A stretch of DNA of 64,000 nt from Coturnix japonica (Eukaryota > Chordata > Aves > Galliformes > Phasianidae): positions 52,697,483-52,761,482 of the forward strand of contig NC_029520.1 of the NCBI RefSeq assembly GCF_001577835.2, given 5' to 3'. The notes below the pieces were generated by a model. That model ran no database searches, was not told where the DNA came from, and was given only the letters and a program-made list of their open reading frames with translations. Positions 33,370-43,577 of the stretch are shown one piece after another; within the stretch, counting starts at the first letter, position 1; each line of letters begins with the position of its first letter. The position numbers and the translations under genes were made by a program.

Positions 33370-33900
33370 ACCCAGCCGTGACCCACTACCCACAATGCTC
33401 AAGGGACTCAGCTCATGTCTTACACCCCATTACTCCCCCAGGAGCTCATCCCCACATCCCTTACCCGGAACCCAAAGACTCTGCTCTCCTCTGTTTTACA
33501 GCCCCTCCAGACTTCCTAGGACTCCCCTCCTGTCCTCCACCCCATCAATCATCCCAGAACTAAGTCACCCTCACCTATAATCCCGCAGGAACACAACCTC
33601 TGTCCTCTACCCCACAAGCCTCCCAGGAGCTCAGCCCCGGTTTTCTATCCATAATTGCAGCGGGACTCAGCTCTTACCCTCTACCCCACAAACCCCCCGG
33701 GACTCATCTCTGCCCCCTTCCCAACAAACCCCCCCCGCCCCCCTAAGGATGCAGCTCATGTCCTTTATCCCATAACCCCTCCAGGAGCTCAGCCCTCACC
33801 CGATAACCCCCGGGACTCATCTCTACCCCCCTTACCTACAACCCCCAGGGACTCACGTCCTGCCTTCCACCCCGCACCCATAAGAGCTCAGCCCTCCGTT
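33370..33900. repeat. Degenerate minisatellite upstream of PTGDR
   Basis: GGGACTCAGCTCATGTC, CCCCATTACTCCCCC and AGGAGCTCAGCCC modules recur about ten times with variable spacing (unit about 40-60 bases), ending some 200 bases before the PTGDR start codon. C-rich runs (such as CCCCCCCCGCCCCCC near 33732) lie inside it. Confidence 0.75.
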
Positions 33901-33929
33901 CTCCCCAGCGGCCGGACTCGTTGATCCTC

Positions 33930-34100
33930 ACGCCTCCCCCTCAGCTCGGGATCCTACACCGCAGCTCCCGTCCCCACCCTCACCCCCGTCCCCCGTTTCC
34001 CCCCCTCCCCCGGCCGGGTGCACGCAGTGCCCGCCCCGCTCCCCGTCCCCTCCCGCCGCTCCTCCCGGGGCGTTCCGCGGCGGTGCCGCACAGCGGGCGG
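33930..34100 (+). promoter_or_regulatory. PTGDR: GC-rich proximal promoter/5'UTR of PTGDR
   Basis: CpG-rich and C-rich DNA leads directly to the ATG at 34101, with no TATA box evident. The start-codon context (GGGCGGATGG) is a fair Kozak match with G at +4. The transcription start cannot be placed. Confidence 0.45.
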
Positions 34101-36626
34101 ATGGCGGCCGATGGGTACCGCTGCCGGGAGAGCCGCTTCATCGCCAGCGGGCAGTCGGTGGTGCCCAGCTCGGCTCTGTTCGCCGCCGGGCTGCTGGGCA
34201 ACGTGCTGGCTTTGCTCCTCTTGGGGCAGCACCGACGGCGCTCCCGTTCCGCCGCCGGCCGCGCTCCGCGGGTCTCCGCCTTCTACGTGCTGGTGAGCGG
34301 GCTGGCGGTCACCGACCTGCTGGGCAAGTGCCTGCTCAGCCCCATCGTGCTGGCCGCCTACGCCTACAACCGCAGCCTGAGCGAGCTGGGAACGGGCGGC
34401 CGCGGGGAAAGCGAGCCGGGAGCGCTGTGCCAACTCTTCGCCTTCCTGATGGCGTTCTTCGGGCTGGCCCCCACCCTGCTGCTGCTGGCCATGGCCACCG
34501 AGTGCTGGCTGTCGCTGGGACACCCGTACTTCTACCGGCGGCACGTCACCCGGCGCCGGGGAGCGATGCTGTGCGCGCTGGGCGCCGCTCTGTGCGCTCT
34601 GTTCTGCGCTCTGCCGCTGCTCGGCTTCGGCGCTCCCATGCAGTACTGCCCCGGGACGTGGTGCTTCATCCGCATGGCGGGCGGCGGGCCGAGCCAGCTG
34701 GGCTTCCCCGTGCTGTACGCCAGCGTGCTGGGCGTGCTGGTGTTGGCCATCGCGGCTTGCAACGTGTGCAGCATGCGGCAGCTGTACGGCATGGCCCGCA
34801 GGCAGCCCCGGCGCGGAGCGCAGCCCCCCGGCCCGGCCCCGCCGCGCATGGAGGAGCTCGACCACCTGGTGCTGCTGGGGCTCATGACCGCGCTCTTCAC
34901 CATCTGCTCGCTGCCGCTCATCGTGAGTACGCTGCGTGTCCCCCCCAACCTCCCCGGCCCCCCCCGCTTCATCACCTCCATCGCCCCGGCGCTGCTGTGC
35001 CCCCCCGACGTGAAAACTCGCTCGCCCCGTTTGAGTTCACTCGCCTCCCCCCCCCCCCCCGTTGTCCCCCTGGCTTGGCGCAGCCCCGTCCCCACTTGCT
35101 GCAGGGGGTCACATTGTGTTCGTGCTCTCTGGCGTGGCTCGGTGCCTTGGTGTGTGTGTTGTGGGGGGGGGTGAGGTTCGTGTCACTGCTTGGCCCCCAG
35201 CACCGCAATGCACACCTCAGGGTGTCAGGGGGGTTTCTTGCTTTAGTGCCCCCCCACTCCACTGTCAGCCTGTCCCAGAGGGCTGGGTTATTGCTTTATC
35301 CCCTTGGAATAACCCCCCATAACATCACTCTGTCCTATTGGTGCCCCTATTGGCGGTGGGGGAGGGCTCAGCTCATTGCTTTAATCCCTTTTAATGACCC
35401 CCCCCCCCATCATCATCACCCCATCCCGGAGCTGTCAGAAGGAGTCAGGTCCTTGTTTTAATCCTCTTGGAACGAGCCCCATATTCTGCCATCCCATCCT
35501 AGAGGGTCAGGTTATTGCGTAGCCCCCTCAGAAGACCCCCAGCACCACCTCGTGTCTGATCCATTCGTTCAGTGTTTTAACTCCTATGGAATAAAACCCC
35601 ATCGCCTCATCCCCTCCCTCCCCCCTCTCCCATCTCAGAGGTGCCAAGTTGGGATCAAGTCATAACTTTCACCACTTTGGAATAACCCCCGCATCAGCAC
35701 CGCCTCGTTTTGAGGAGGAGGTCAGGTTATCCCACTGCCACCCCCTCCCTGTGCAGCCCAGTCACTGCTTTAGCCCCTTTTTAACAACCCCCCCATCACC
35801 CTCAATCCTATCCCAGACACGCTGGGGAGGTCACCTCATCGCTTTCACCCCTTGAAATACCTCTCCCTGCTTTGTCCATCCCCAGGGGGTCGCTGTATCA
35901 TTCCCACTGATGACCCCCCACTGCCCCCCAAACCCACCCCATCCTTGAGGTCCCTTCCAACCACACCTGGGGAAAGCAGATATTTCCCTTTGTTCTTTTA
36001 TGGGGTTATGGGTGTCCCGCAGGAGGCCATGGTGTCCCCGAGATGTCCCCAGGATGTCCTTGGCATGTCCCCAACTTATTCCTGAGCTGCCCCCAAGTTG
36101 TCCATAGTGTGTCCCTGAGCCGTGTCCGCGTTGTGCCCGAGCTGCCCCTCGGATATCCCCAGTCTGTCCCCAGATCGTCCACTGGGTGTCCCCAGCGCGT
36201 CCCCACGCCATTCTCAGGGTGTCCCCCAGTTGGCACCAAACTCTTCTGGGGGTGTCCTCAAACTGTCCCTGGGGTGTTCTCAAATTGTCCCTGAACTGTC
36301 CCCAAGCCGCAGGACGGTTCCTATGCTGCTGCATCTCCTGTTTGCTTTATTTTCCCCAGGTCCGTGCCTACATGGGGGCGTTCGCCGCCGACTTCAACGA
36401 GGACGCCGACCTCAGCGCTCTGCGCTTCCTCTCCGTCAACTCCATCGTGGACCCGTGGGTCTTCATCATCTTCCGCACCTCCGTCTTCCGCCTCTTCGTG
36501 CGCCGCCTGTGCCGCCGCCTGGGCTCCCGCCGAGGCACGCTGAAGAGCACGGGGCCGGGGGGGGACGGGCAGTTCTGTCCCCTGGGATGGCGTGAGCCGG
36601 GCAGCCCGCAGCTCGTCTTCCCCTGA
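34101..36626 (+). CDS. PTGDR: Prostaglandin D2 receptor DP1 (PTGDR), two exons, complete 362 aa
   Basis: Exon 1 is 34101-34922 (274 codons) and exon 2 is 36360-36626 (88 codons plus TGA), phase 0, GT-AG. Human DP1 is 359 aa. It is a class A prostanoid receptor at the plasma membrane, coupling to Gs and raising cAMP on PGD2. Seen: seven hydrophobic helices; [18 protein letters not shown] in TM2; the prostanoid ECL2 signature [15 protein letters not shown] in place of DRY at the end of TM3, as in mammalian DP1; [15 protein letters not shown] in TM7, whose Arg is the known carboxylate-binding residue. ECL1 has an N-R-S sequon, but the short N-terminus lacks the sequon found in mammals. The intron falls after TM6, as in PTGER2. 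The C-terminal tail is Arg-rich then Gly/Pro-rich and diverged. It is DP1 rather than EP2/IP because of the [17 protein letters not shown] match. Confidence 0.95.
35270..35870. repeat. Minisatellite (~80 bp unit) in the PTGDR intron
   Basis: The module GGTCAGGTTATTGCTTTA, CCCCTTTTAATAACCCCCC and CATCACCCCATCCC recurs about seven times with indels. Examples are near 35280, 35365, 35440, 35505, 35570, 35640, 35720 and 35765. Confidence 0.75.
36030..36310. repeat. GTCCCC-rich minisatellite in the PTGDR intron
   Basis: Units of about 15-25 bases of the form GGTGTCCCCAAACTGTCCC recur up to about 50 bases before the exon 2 acceptor. The same family appears downstream of the gene at 37000-37170. 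Confidence 0.8.
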
Positions 36627-36923
36627 GCGCAGCGCTGGAGGAGCTGCGGGAGCCAGGAACGAGCCGTCGGCCTCGGGGACTCACGGGTGACAGCGCCCGG
36701 ATGGTGACGGAGAGCGGACAGCGTGTGCCCCGTCCCCGGGATAGGAACCCTGGGGGGTGCCTGGAGAACTGTGAACGCTGCCACGCAGCAGCGCTTAGTG
36801 CGGTGTGAGCAGCACCCGGCGCTGGGGATGCTCGTAGGGGTCGTTGGCTTTGGGGTGGTGCTGTGCCGTGGGGCAGTGCCACGGGGACGTGCTGGGAGGA
36901 GGGACGTGTGCCACCCCGTGCGG

Positions 36924-36929
36924 AATAAA
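36924..36929 (+). terminator. PTGDR: Polyadenylation signal of PTGDR
   Basis: AATAAA sits 298 bases after the PTGDR stop, followed by GT-rich sequence (GGTGGTT). It is the first canonical signal downstream. Confidence 0.65.
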
Positions 36930-36999
36930 GGTGGTTCAGAGCCCGGCGCCATCTCCTCGTGCCTATGGGTTACCCCTGGGAGCTGCCCTAGGGATTATC

Positions 37000-37170
37000 C
37001 TCAAGCTCTACCCAGGGTGTCCCCGACATGTATCCAGGGTGTCCCCCACTTGTCCCCAGGCTGCACCCAGAGTGTTTCTAAGATGTCCCCAAGATGCCCC
37101 TGAGGTGTCCCTGAGCTGTACACAAGTTGTCCCCAGGATGTCCCCAAGCTGTTCCCCGGGCTGTCCCTGA
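37000..37170. repeat. GTCCCC-rich minisatellite downstream of PTGDR
   Basis: GGTGTCCCCGACATGT, GGTGTCCCCCACTTGT, AGATGTCCCCAAGATG and similar units of about 15-20 bases recur about nine times. They are the same sequence family as the array in the PTGDR intron. Confidence 0.8.
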
Positions 37171-38735
37171 GCCGTCCCCGTGGGGTCAATGCCGCAGGGC
37201 TCAGACTGGGTGCACCGTCCCATCCCCACCTGAGCTCAGGGCTCAAGGTCCCCCCAGCGCTGATGCTGTGTCTGTCTGTGCTGCCCAAACGGTGCCCGTC
37301 TCACGGCAGGGATTTTAATCCAGGATTTATGATGAGCCCGTTAACAAGAGCAGCTATGGAGAGAAAAAGCAGAGCCTGGGATGGATCACCCGGTGCTGCG
37401 GCGTGCAGGCAAAGCATCCTCACAGCGAGAGCCCCATTTCCTCCCTGGGTGCTGCATCCAGTGACAAGTTTAGGACAAAACATGAGGGCAGCCACCATCC
37501 CCATCCACACGGCGTCCTTGGGGCCGTACTTCTTCCTGTGTTTATCCAGCCCTGTGAGGTGCAGCCGTGCCCCGCCAGCTCCGCGCAGTGTTGACTTTTG
37601 TTGTCAAACCAATATTGCATTTGGAAGAAGAAACCCGTGTGAACACAACGCGGTGCTGCTGGAGGTGACCCGTGGCAGCGCTGCCGTGCTCACCGCGTCC
37701 CCGCTGCCCCCATCCCTCCCCTCCAGCCCCTCCGCCCCCCAGCTGAGCCCGTTCCATCTCTCCCATCTCACTCCATCCATGCGCGGCGCTGCCGAAGCTC
37801 ATTTCCCAGCAGCTCGTTCTGTCCGTGTCCCGTTCCATCGCCCGGGCGCATTTTTCAGCCGCTCCCCACGTGCCTGGACGGGCTGCAGCGCGCAATGAGC
37901 GGCCCCACAGTTTCTATGGGATTCCTGCAGCGCTCCGACAAGCCCGGGGCGCTCCTCCAAGTGGGACAGCCCAGGGAGAGCCACGCCAACAGCTGTGGGG
38001 AGACATGTGCTCCTTGTTATCCTGGGGATAAACATGGGAGAGGGAGGAGGAAAACAAACGCTTCCCAAGAAATGGCCGTAGCAATCGGGCCGTTCCTGCC
38101 GTGCAGCTCATTAAAACAAACCGACAAACCCAGCGATTTCCCTGGGATCGCACAAATATCCCATCAGAGGGAAGTGCCGGTTGAGCAGCCCGAAGCCCAC
38201 GTGGGTATTTAAGGCTCCATTAACGCCGGGAAAATGGGCTCCAGGAGCGCCCAGGCTGCGGTACGGAGCGGCGGGGGGGGGGTGGGAGCTGCCCCCATGG
38301 GAGCGCTGCTGCTCGTAATGCTTCGCCCCGTGGGTTGGCACCGCTCGCCCAGCATTTACCGTCTGATTTGTTGCGGTGCTGTGCGGGGCTGGATTGGACT
38401 CAACGATCCTTATGGGTCTGCTGGGGAACCGAATGAAGCCACGTCGGAAGTGAAGGTGCTGTCAGAAACCGCAGCTCACCCGGCGCTGGAGTTTGCCTTC
38501 AGCATATTTCCTTGACGAAGTTCCTGTTACCAAAGGCAAAGGGAACTTGAAACACACAGCAATGAAGATGTGTGTGGCAGACAGCGACGTGCCCATGGGA
38601 AGCTGGTTGGCATTACTGCATATCGTTGGGTTTCGGGGACCAAGGGGCACTGGGGTGACCACTGGGGTATGGATAAGGGGTTGCCTCATCTCTGCTTGGG
38701 CTGGATCCACGGTTGGAGGTTCCAAGAGCCACAGG
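37170..38735. other. PTGDR-PTGER2 intergenic region, proximal part
   Basis: No gene, RNA or large repeat is recognised. A small CR1-like 3' scrap is possible near 38383-38420. Confidence 0.5.
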
Positions 38736-38960
38736 AACATAGGATCACAGTTGGTTGGTTGGGTTGAAAGGGACCTCACAGGCCCCCCAGCCCCACCTCT
38801 GCCATGGGCTGGGTGCTCTCCACCAGATCAGGTTGCCCAGGACTTCATCCAGCCTGGCTCCATCCAGCCCAACCCGAGCCGTCATTGAATGGGTTGAATT
38901 GGAAGGGACCTCAAAAGTCTTCTGTTTCCATCCCAAGGTGGGGAGAGGTTGGGCCCATGG
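38736..38960 (-). mobile_element. Two adjoining antisense CR1 fragments
   Basis: The first (about 38736-38885) has GGATCACAGTTGGTTGGTTGGG, GGGACCTCACAGGCCCCCCAG and CAGGTTGCCCAGGACTTCATCCAGCC. The second (about 38886-38960) restarts with GAATGGGTTGAATTGGAAGGGACCTC. Two truncated copies lie in tandem, or one is nested in the other. Confidence 0.8.
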
Positions 38961-39029
38961 GATCCCTCCAGCAGTGCCCAGCCCAATCCTGGCTTTCTTT
39001 TTCTCTCAGGACTTTGTGGGCTTTGGAGC

Positions 39030-39600
39030 CTGCAACACCCACACGGTTTTGGGCTCTGAGGTCCCATCTCCAACAGCTGGGGATCCCCCACAGACTGTCC
39101 CACACCTCGGGCTGGCACTGGGGCTTGGTGTCTGCCTGGGGCTCCTAAATCAGCGCTGGTACTCAGCGTGCACTGGGGCTCCTGCTGTGAGCCTGGGATT
39201 CTCAAATCAGCATTTGGGCTCATGGTGAGCCGACAGCTCCCATCCTTGGGGCTCAAGGTGCACTGGGACTCCTTCAGTGTCACCACAACTGGGGCTCACC
39301 GTGAGCCCGAGGCTCCCAAACTCGCACCAGGGTGTACCGTGCACCAAGGTTCCCACATCAGCACCAGTGTGCGCTGTGCCTTGAAGCTCCAAGATCCACA
39401 CTAAGTGCTGTCATGGCTCCCAAATCAGCACCGTGTCGTGGCTCCCAGCTCAGCACTGGGGCTCCTACACCGGCACTGGGAATCGCAGCGAGCCTGGGCT
39501 CCTAAACGAGCCTTAGGTTCCCAGATCCACATTAGGGCTCGCCGTTCGCCGACACCCCCAGCTCAGCACCAGGACTCCCCGGTAACGGAGACCCACGCTC
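39030..39600. repeat. Degenerate minisatellite upstream of PTGER2
   Basis: GGGGCTCC, CAAATCAGCA, CACTGGGGCTC and GTGAGCC modules alternate with a period of about 35-40 bases for roughly 570 bases, ending about 260 bases before the PTGER2 ATG. Confidence 0.75.
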
Positions 39601-39639
39601 AGCACCGTGACGCGCGGTGCGCTGGGGCTCAGCCCGTCT

Positions 39640-39862
39640 GCGGGATGTGCCGCACCTCGGGGCTCCCCGACCAGCTCCGGGGGTCTCCGCTCCCCCACGC
39701 TCCCATCGCCCCGGGCGGCCCGTCCCGCCCCGCACAACCCCCTTCCCCGCCACCCCCGGGGGCGCGGACCCCCTGGAGCCGCAGCCCGGCCCCGGGGCGG
39801 AGCGGGGCGGGGCGGAGCGGGCGGCGGGCGGGCGGCCACGGCATTCGGGCGGCGGCGGAGCG
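39640..39862 (+). promoter_or_regulatory. PTGER2: CpG-rich promoter/5'UTR of PTGER2
   Basis: Dense GC boxes (GGGGCGGAGCGGGGCGGGGCGG at 39793-39820) and CpGs lead to the ATG at 39863. No TATA box is evident. The transcription start is probably in this span. Confidence 0.55.
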
Positions 39863-42775
39863 ATGAACGGGACGGGCCGGGAGCCGTGCGGGCACGGCGA
39901 GGCGCTGGCGGCCGGGGCTCGGCCGCTGGTCAGCGCGCTGATGTTCTCCGCGGGGCTGCTGGGCAACCTGCTGGCCCTGGGGCTGCTGCTGCGCTGCCGC
40001 CGCCCGCCCCGCGCCCACCCGCCGTCCCTGTTCCACGTCCTGGTGCTGGCCCTGGTGGTCACCGACCTGCTGGGCACCTGCTCCGTCAGCCCCTTCGTGC
40101 TGGCCTCCTACCACCGCAACCTGACGCTGAACGCCCTGGGGCGGGGTGGGCACATCTGCCTCTACTTCGGCTTCGCCATGAGTTTCTTCGGCCTCGCCAC
40201 CATGCTCGTCCTCTTCGCCATGGCTCTGGAGCGCTGCCTGGCCCTGGGGCGGCCCTACTTCTACAAGCGCTTCCTCAGCCCCCGTGCCGGCCTGGTGGCC
40301 CTCCCGGCCATCTACACCTTCTCAGCCGCCTTCTGCTCCTTGCCCCTGCTGGGCTTCGGGCGCTACGTGCAGTACTGCCCCGGCACCTGGTGCTTCATCC
40401 AGATGCGCATGGACGACGGCCGGCACAAGGCGGCCGGTTTGCACGTCACCTTCTCGTTGCTCTACGCCACCTTGCTGCTCTTCCTCATCCTCTCGGTGCT
40501 GCTGTGCAACCTCAGCGTCATCGCCAACCTGGCCTGCATGCATCGCCGCGGGCAGAGGACGCGCCGGCTGGCCACGCTGGAGCAGCCGCGAGTGGTGGGG
40601 GGCTGCGGCCGCCGCATCTTCTCCATGGCCGAGGAGATCGACCACCTCCTGCTCCTGGCCATCATGACCATCACCTTCGTCATCTGCTCCTTGCCCTTCA
40701 CGGTGAGTGCCACCACCTCTCCCTGTCCTGCAGGATCACAGACTCATAGACGTGTAGAATGATGGAATCATAGAATGGTTGGGTTGGAAGGGGCTTTAAG
40801 GACCATCCATTTCCAACCCCTGCTGTGGGCTGGGTGCCCCCCCAGCTCAGTCTGTCCAGGGCCCATTCATGGCCTTGGGCATCTCCAGAGATGGGGCACC
40901 CACAGCTCTGGGCAGTGCTCCATGCTGCTGCCCTAAATGTAAGGGCTGAGATCAATGTGATCTTTCTTTCTCTCAAAACTTGGGAGACTCCAAACTCTTG
41001 GCAGTCTGCAACATCCATAGGGAATGAGGGATTCCCAGTGCCAGCAGTGGGATGAGCAGATGGAACAGAGGCACTCCGTGTCTTTTGGACCAAATGGTTC
41101 CCAAGCCCAAGGGCTGGACACTCATCGTGGCAGAGCTGGATGTGGGAAGGTGGGGATAGGGACTGGGTTGGGGGTGGGGATGGGGATGAGGTTGGGGTTG
41201 GGCATGGAGATGGTGTTGGGGATGGAGATGGGGTTAAGGATGCAGATGAGGAAAACATCACTGCGCTGGTCTGGATGAGGATCTCAAGTATCAATGACGC
41301 ATGAGCAGACTCTGCACCACTCTCCCCCGTCTTGGGGCTGCTTCCAGCTCCCCCAGGCTGTTTCCCCAATAGCACTCTGTTCTCCCCATCATCTCCAGCA
41401 CCCACCTGTGTGAGCCCATGGCTGCAGGAGGAGATTTTACCACTTTTTTTCCCCATTAGGAGCAAGCCCTGCTCAGGTTAGGCGTGCAGCCAGCACTAAT
41501 TTTGTGCTCGTGGGCTCAGGCGGATGCTACCTTCCCTTTGCACTCACAGAAGGAAGAGTCCCAGGGGGAGAGAATGTAACCGCAGCCTGCAGCCCAGCCA
41601 GCCTGTCTGGGTTTTAAGAGAGAGAAAAGACAAAACAGGGACAGCCGGGAGCTCACGAGCATCCCAGGATCCAGACCCAACATCCTGAGATCTCCCATCA
41701 ACAGGCCCACGCGCTCCATTGGGTTGGGTTGCTGCCGTCCTCAGGGAGTGGAACCCCGGGGTCTGCTTAGGGCTGGTGGGTGGGAAAGTGTGGTTGATGA
41801 GGATCCCATGGCAGATGTCGGCCGTGCCCCAAAACGCAGCGGCTTTTCCTTTCCCACTGCCTGGCTCCCGCATGGGTTGCATTGAGGCTGCGTTTTGGCA
41901 GCTTCTCAAACCAAGCAAAGCGACACTTTCTCTTCTCAGCCACCCTCTGATGGGCTGCCCTGACATGTGAACCTTGAGGTTACGGCACCACGGAGACACC
42001 AGACCTTCCTCCCCAAAAGCCCCGAGCCTGGCAGCGCTGTGGGGGTGCCGTCCCCGTGTGGTACCCGATGGGTCTGACCCACAGGAGGGATGCTCACACC
42101 CCATAGTCCCCAGCATCCGAGCATCCCTCGTGTGCCGGAATGAGGGGGAGGCAACAGCCCCGTGTGAGTAAGGCGTGCTGAGTCACCCTTCCAGGAAGCC
42201 CCATAAGCTGCTATGAGTCGGCACATGTCAGGGTGCACCGCCGGGGCGGACACACACCCCGCGACCTCTCCGTCCCGTGCCTTCAGCCCATGGTTATTCA
42301 GTGAGATTCATCCACTGCTCACTGCTTCCTTGAGCAGCAGTTGGGTTAATTGCATTAGGGCTAAGCGAAGCATGCGAAAATGAGAGCGCAGACCTGGCTT
42401 TCATTAGCAGGAAATTGATTTAAGGCAGTGGAAGCAGACTGTGTGCTGTGACAGCGCTCATTTCCCCGTCATCGCTTGAGAAGCTCCACCAGCCGCCTCC
42501 TGTCCCACCAAACCCCCGTCACTTTCCCCCTCTGCCTTTTGCAGATCTGTGCCTACGTCAACAAGTTCAGCCAGAGCGAGAACCACGACTGGGACCTGCT
42601 GGCGCTGCGCTTCCTCTCCATCAACCCCATCATTGACCCCTGGGTCTTCGCCATCCTGCGGCCGCCGGTGCTGCGGGTGCTGCGCTCCGTGCTGTGCTGC
42701 CAGCTGTCCCCAGGCAGGCAGGATGCGCAGTGCCCGACCCCTGCAAAAACAAAGCTGGAGCCCAGCGGGCAGTAG
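39863..42775 (+). CDS. PTGER2: Prostaglandin E2 receptor EP2 (PTGER2), two exons, complete 356 aa
   Basis: Exon 1 is 39863-40702 (280 codons) and exon 2 is 42545-42775 (76 codons plus TAG), phase 0, GT-AG. Human EP2 is 358 aa. It is a Gs-coupled prostanoid receptor raising cAMP on PGE2. Seen: an N-terminal N-G-T sequon; LVVTDLLGTCSVSPFVLASY in TM2; [11 protein letters not shown] in ECL2; AEEIDHLLLLAIMTITF leading into TM6; ALRFLSINPIIDPW in TM7, with the ligand-binding Arg and an NP/DPW variant of NPxxY; then VFAILRPPVLRVLRSVLCC, which matches mammalian EP2 almost exactly and offers palmitoylatable cysteines. The TM3 end reads ERC where human EP2 has ERY. The start was chosen because the next upstream frame is only GC-rich leader and the protein length fits. 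An upstream in-frame extension exists but has no receptor homology. Confidence 0.96.
40746..40925 (-). mobile_element. CR1 fragment, antisense, at the 5' edge of the PTGER2 intron
   Basis: GATGGAATCATAGAATGGTTGGG, GGAAGGGGCTTTAAGGACCATCC, CCAACCCCTGCTGTGGGC and TGGGCATCTCCAGAGATGGGG. It begins within about 40 bases of the exon 1 donor. Confidence 0.88.
41150..41265. repeat. GGGGATG/GGGTTG minisatellite in the PTGER2 intron
   Basis: Units of about 6-12 bases (GGGGATGGGGATGAGGTTGG and variants) repeat for roughly 110 bases. Confidence 0.75.
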
Positions 42776-43571
42776 GTGCAGAAGGAGGCAGCCAACAGGC
42801 TGGGCTCACTTGGGGTGAGCTCTGTTTCATGGCTTCAAAAGGGACGTCACTGCCGTAAGGTGGGACAGCGCTGCAGTCGGTGCCATGTCAAGCCAACGTG
42901 GGTGGAAGGTGATGCTGGTGGGATGGGATCGGAGCATCAGGCATCGTTAATCCATGGGGTGGGGAGAGTCGTGCCCCACGGAGGGCTGTGGTGGGGATGC
43001 TGTTGAGGATCTCCATCTCAGAATGTCAGAGAGGTGTGGGCACGTATGTGGGTCCACCACCAGCACCCAGCTCAGTAGGGATGGGCAGGAGAGGTGGCAG
43101 AGGGAGAAGATTGGTCCCACTTCTTCCTTTCCCCTCTGTCCTCTGCCCAAGGGAGTGCACCGCATCAGCCGTGGCTCTGTGTGTCTGTGTCTGTTTGTCC
43201 TCCTGGCAGTGTCAGGCTCTGGTTGGTGCCAGCCCAGCATCGATGGCCACTGTGGCCACGTGGCCTCTCCCAGATCCCCTTTTTGCAAGGAACTTTTCTT
43301 GTCCCTGTTTTACCATGCCCAGGGCTTTGGGTTTGGGGTTGGCATGGAGGAGAAGGTCTCATCCCCACAATCCTTCACGTGGGGATTTGCTTGATGGCCT
43401 CGTCCTAGTGTCCCCACCACCACTGGGATGCTGCAGTGTCCCACCAGAGCGGTGTCTTTGTGCTATTGCAGATGGCGTGGCCTTCCTGTTGGAGAGCTCT
43501 GCCTCAAAAAAAGCCCAGATGGGCAAAGATGTGGAGCTCTCCTGTATGGTGTCAGTGTAAAACCCGCGTGT

Positions 43572-43577
43572 AATAAA
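43572..43577 (+). terminator. PTGER2: Candidate polyadenylation signal of PTGER2
   Basis: AATAAA lies about 800 bases after the PTGER2 stop, followed by GTGTGTGGTTTTGTG, a good GU-rich downstream element. It is the first canonical signal after the CDS. Confidence 0.65.

Larger units (their letters stand above)
28440..33370. other. NID2-PTGDR intergenic region
   Basis: No gene could be supported. Contents: a GGGATGGGGATGA-type purine-rich repeat (28870-29130), a CCTT run near 30058-30084, a CCCAT pentamer array (30438-30493), a long purine tract (30890-31290), and a GC-rich stretch near 31320-31480. The two head-on promoters of NID2 (leftward) and PTGDR (rightward) could share regulatory DNA here. 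Confidence 0.6.
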
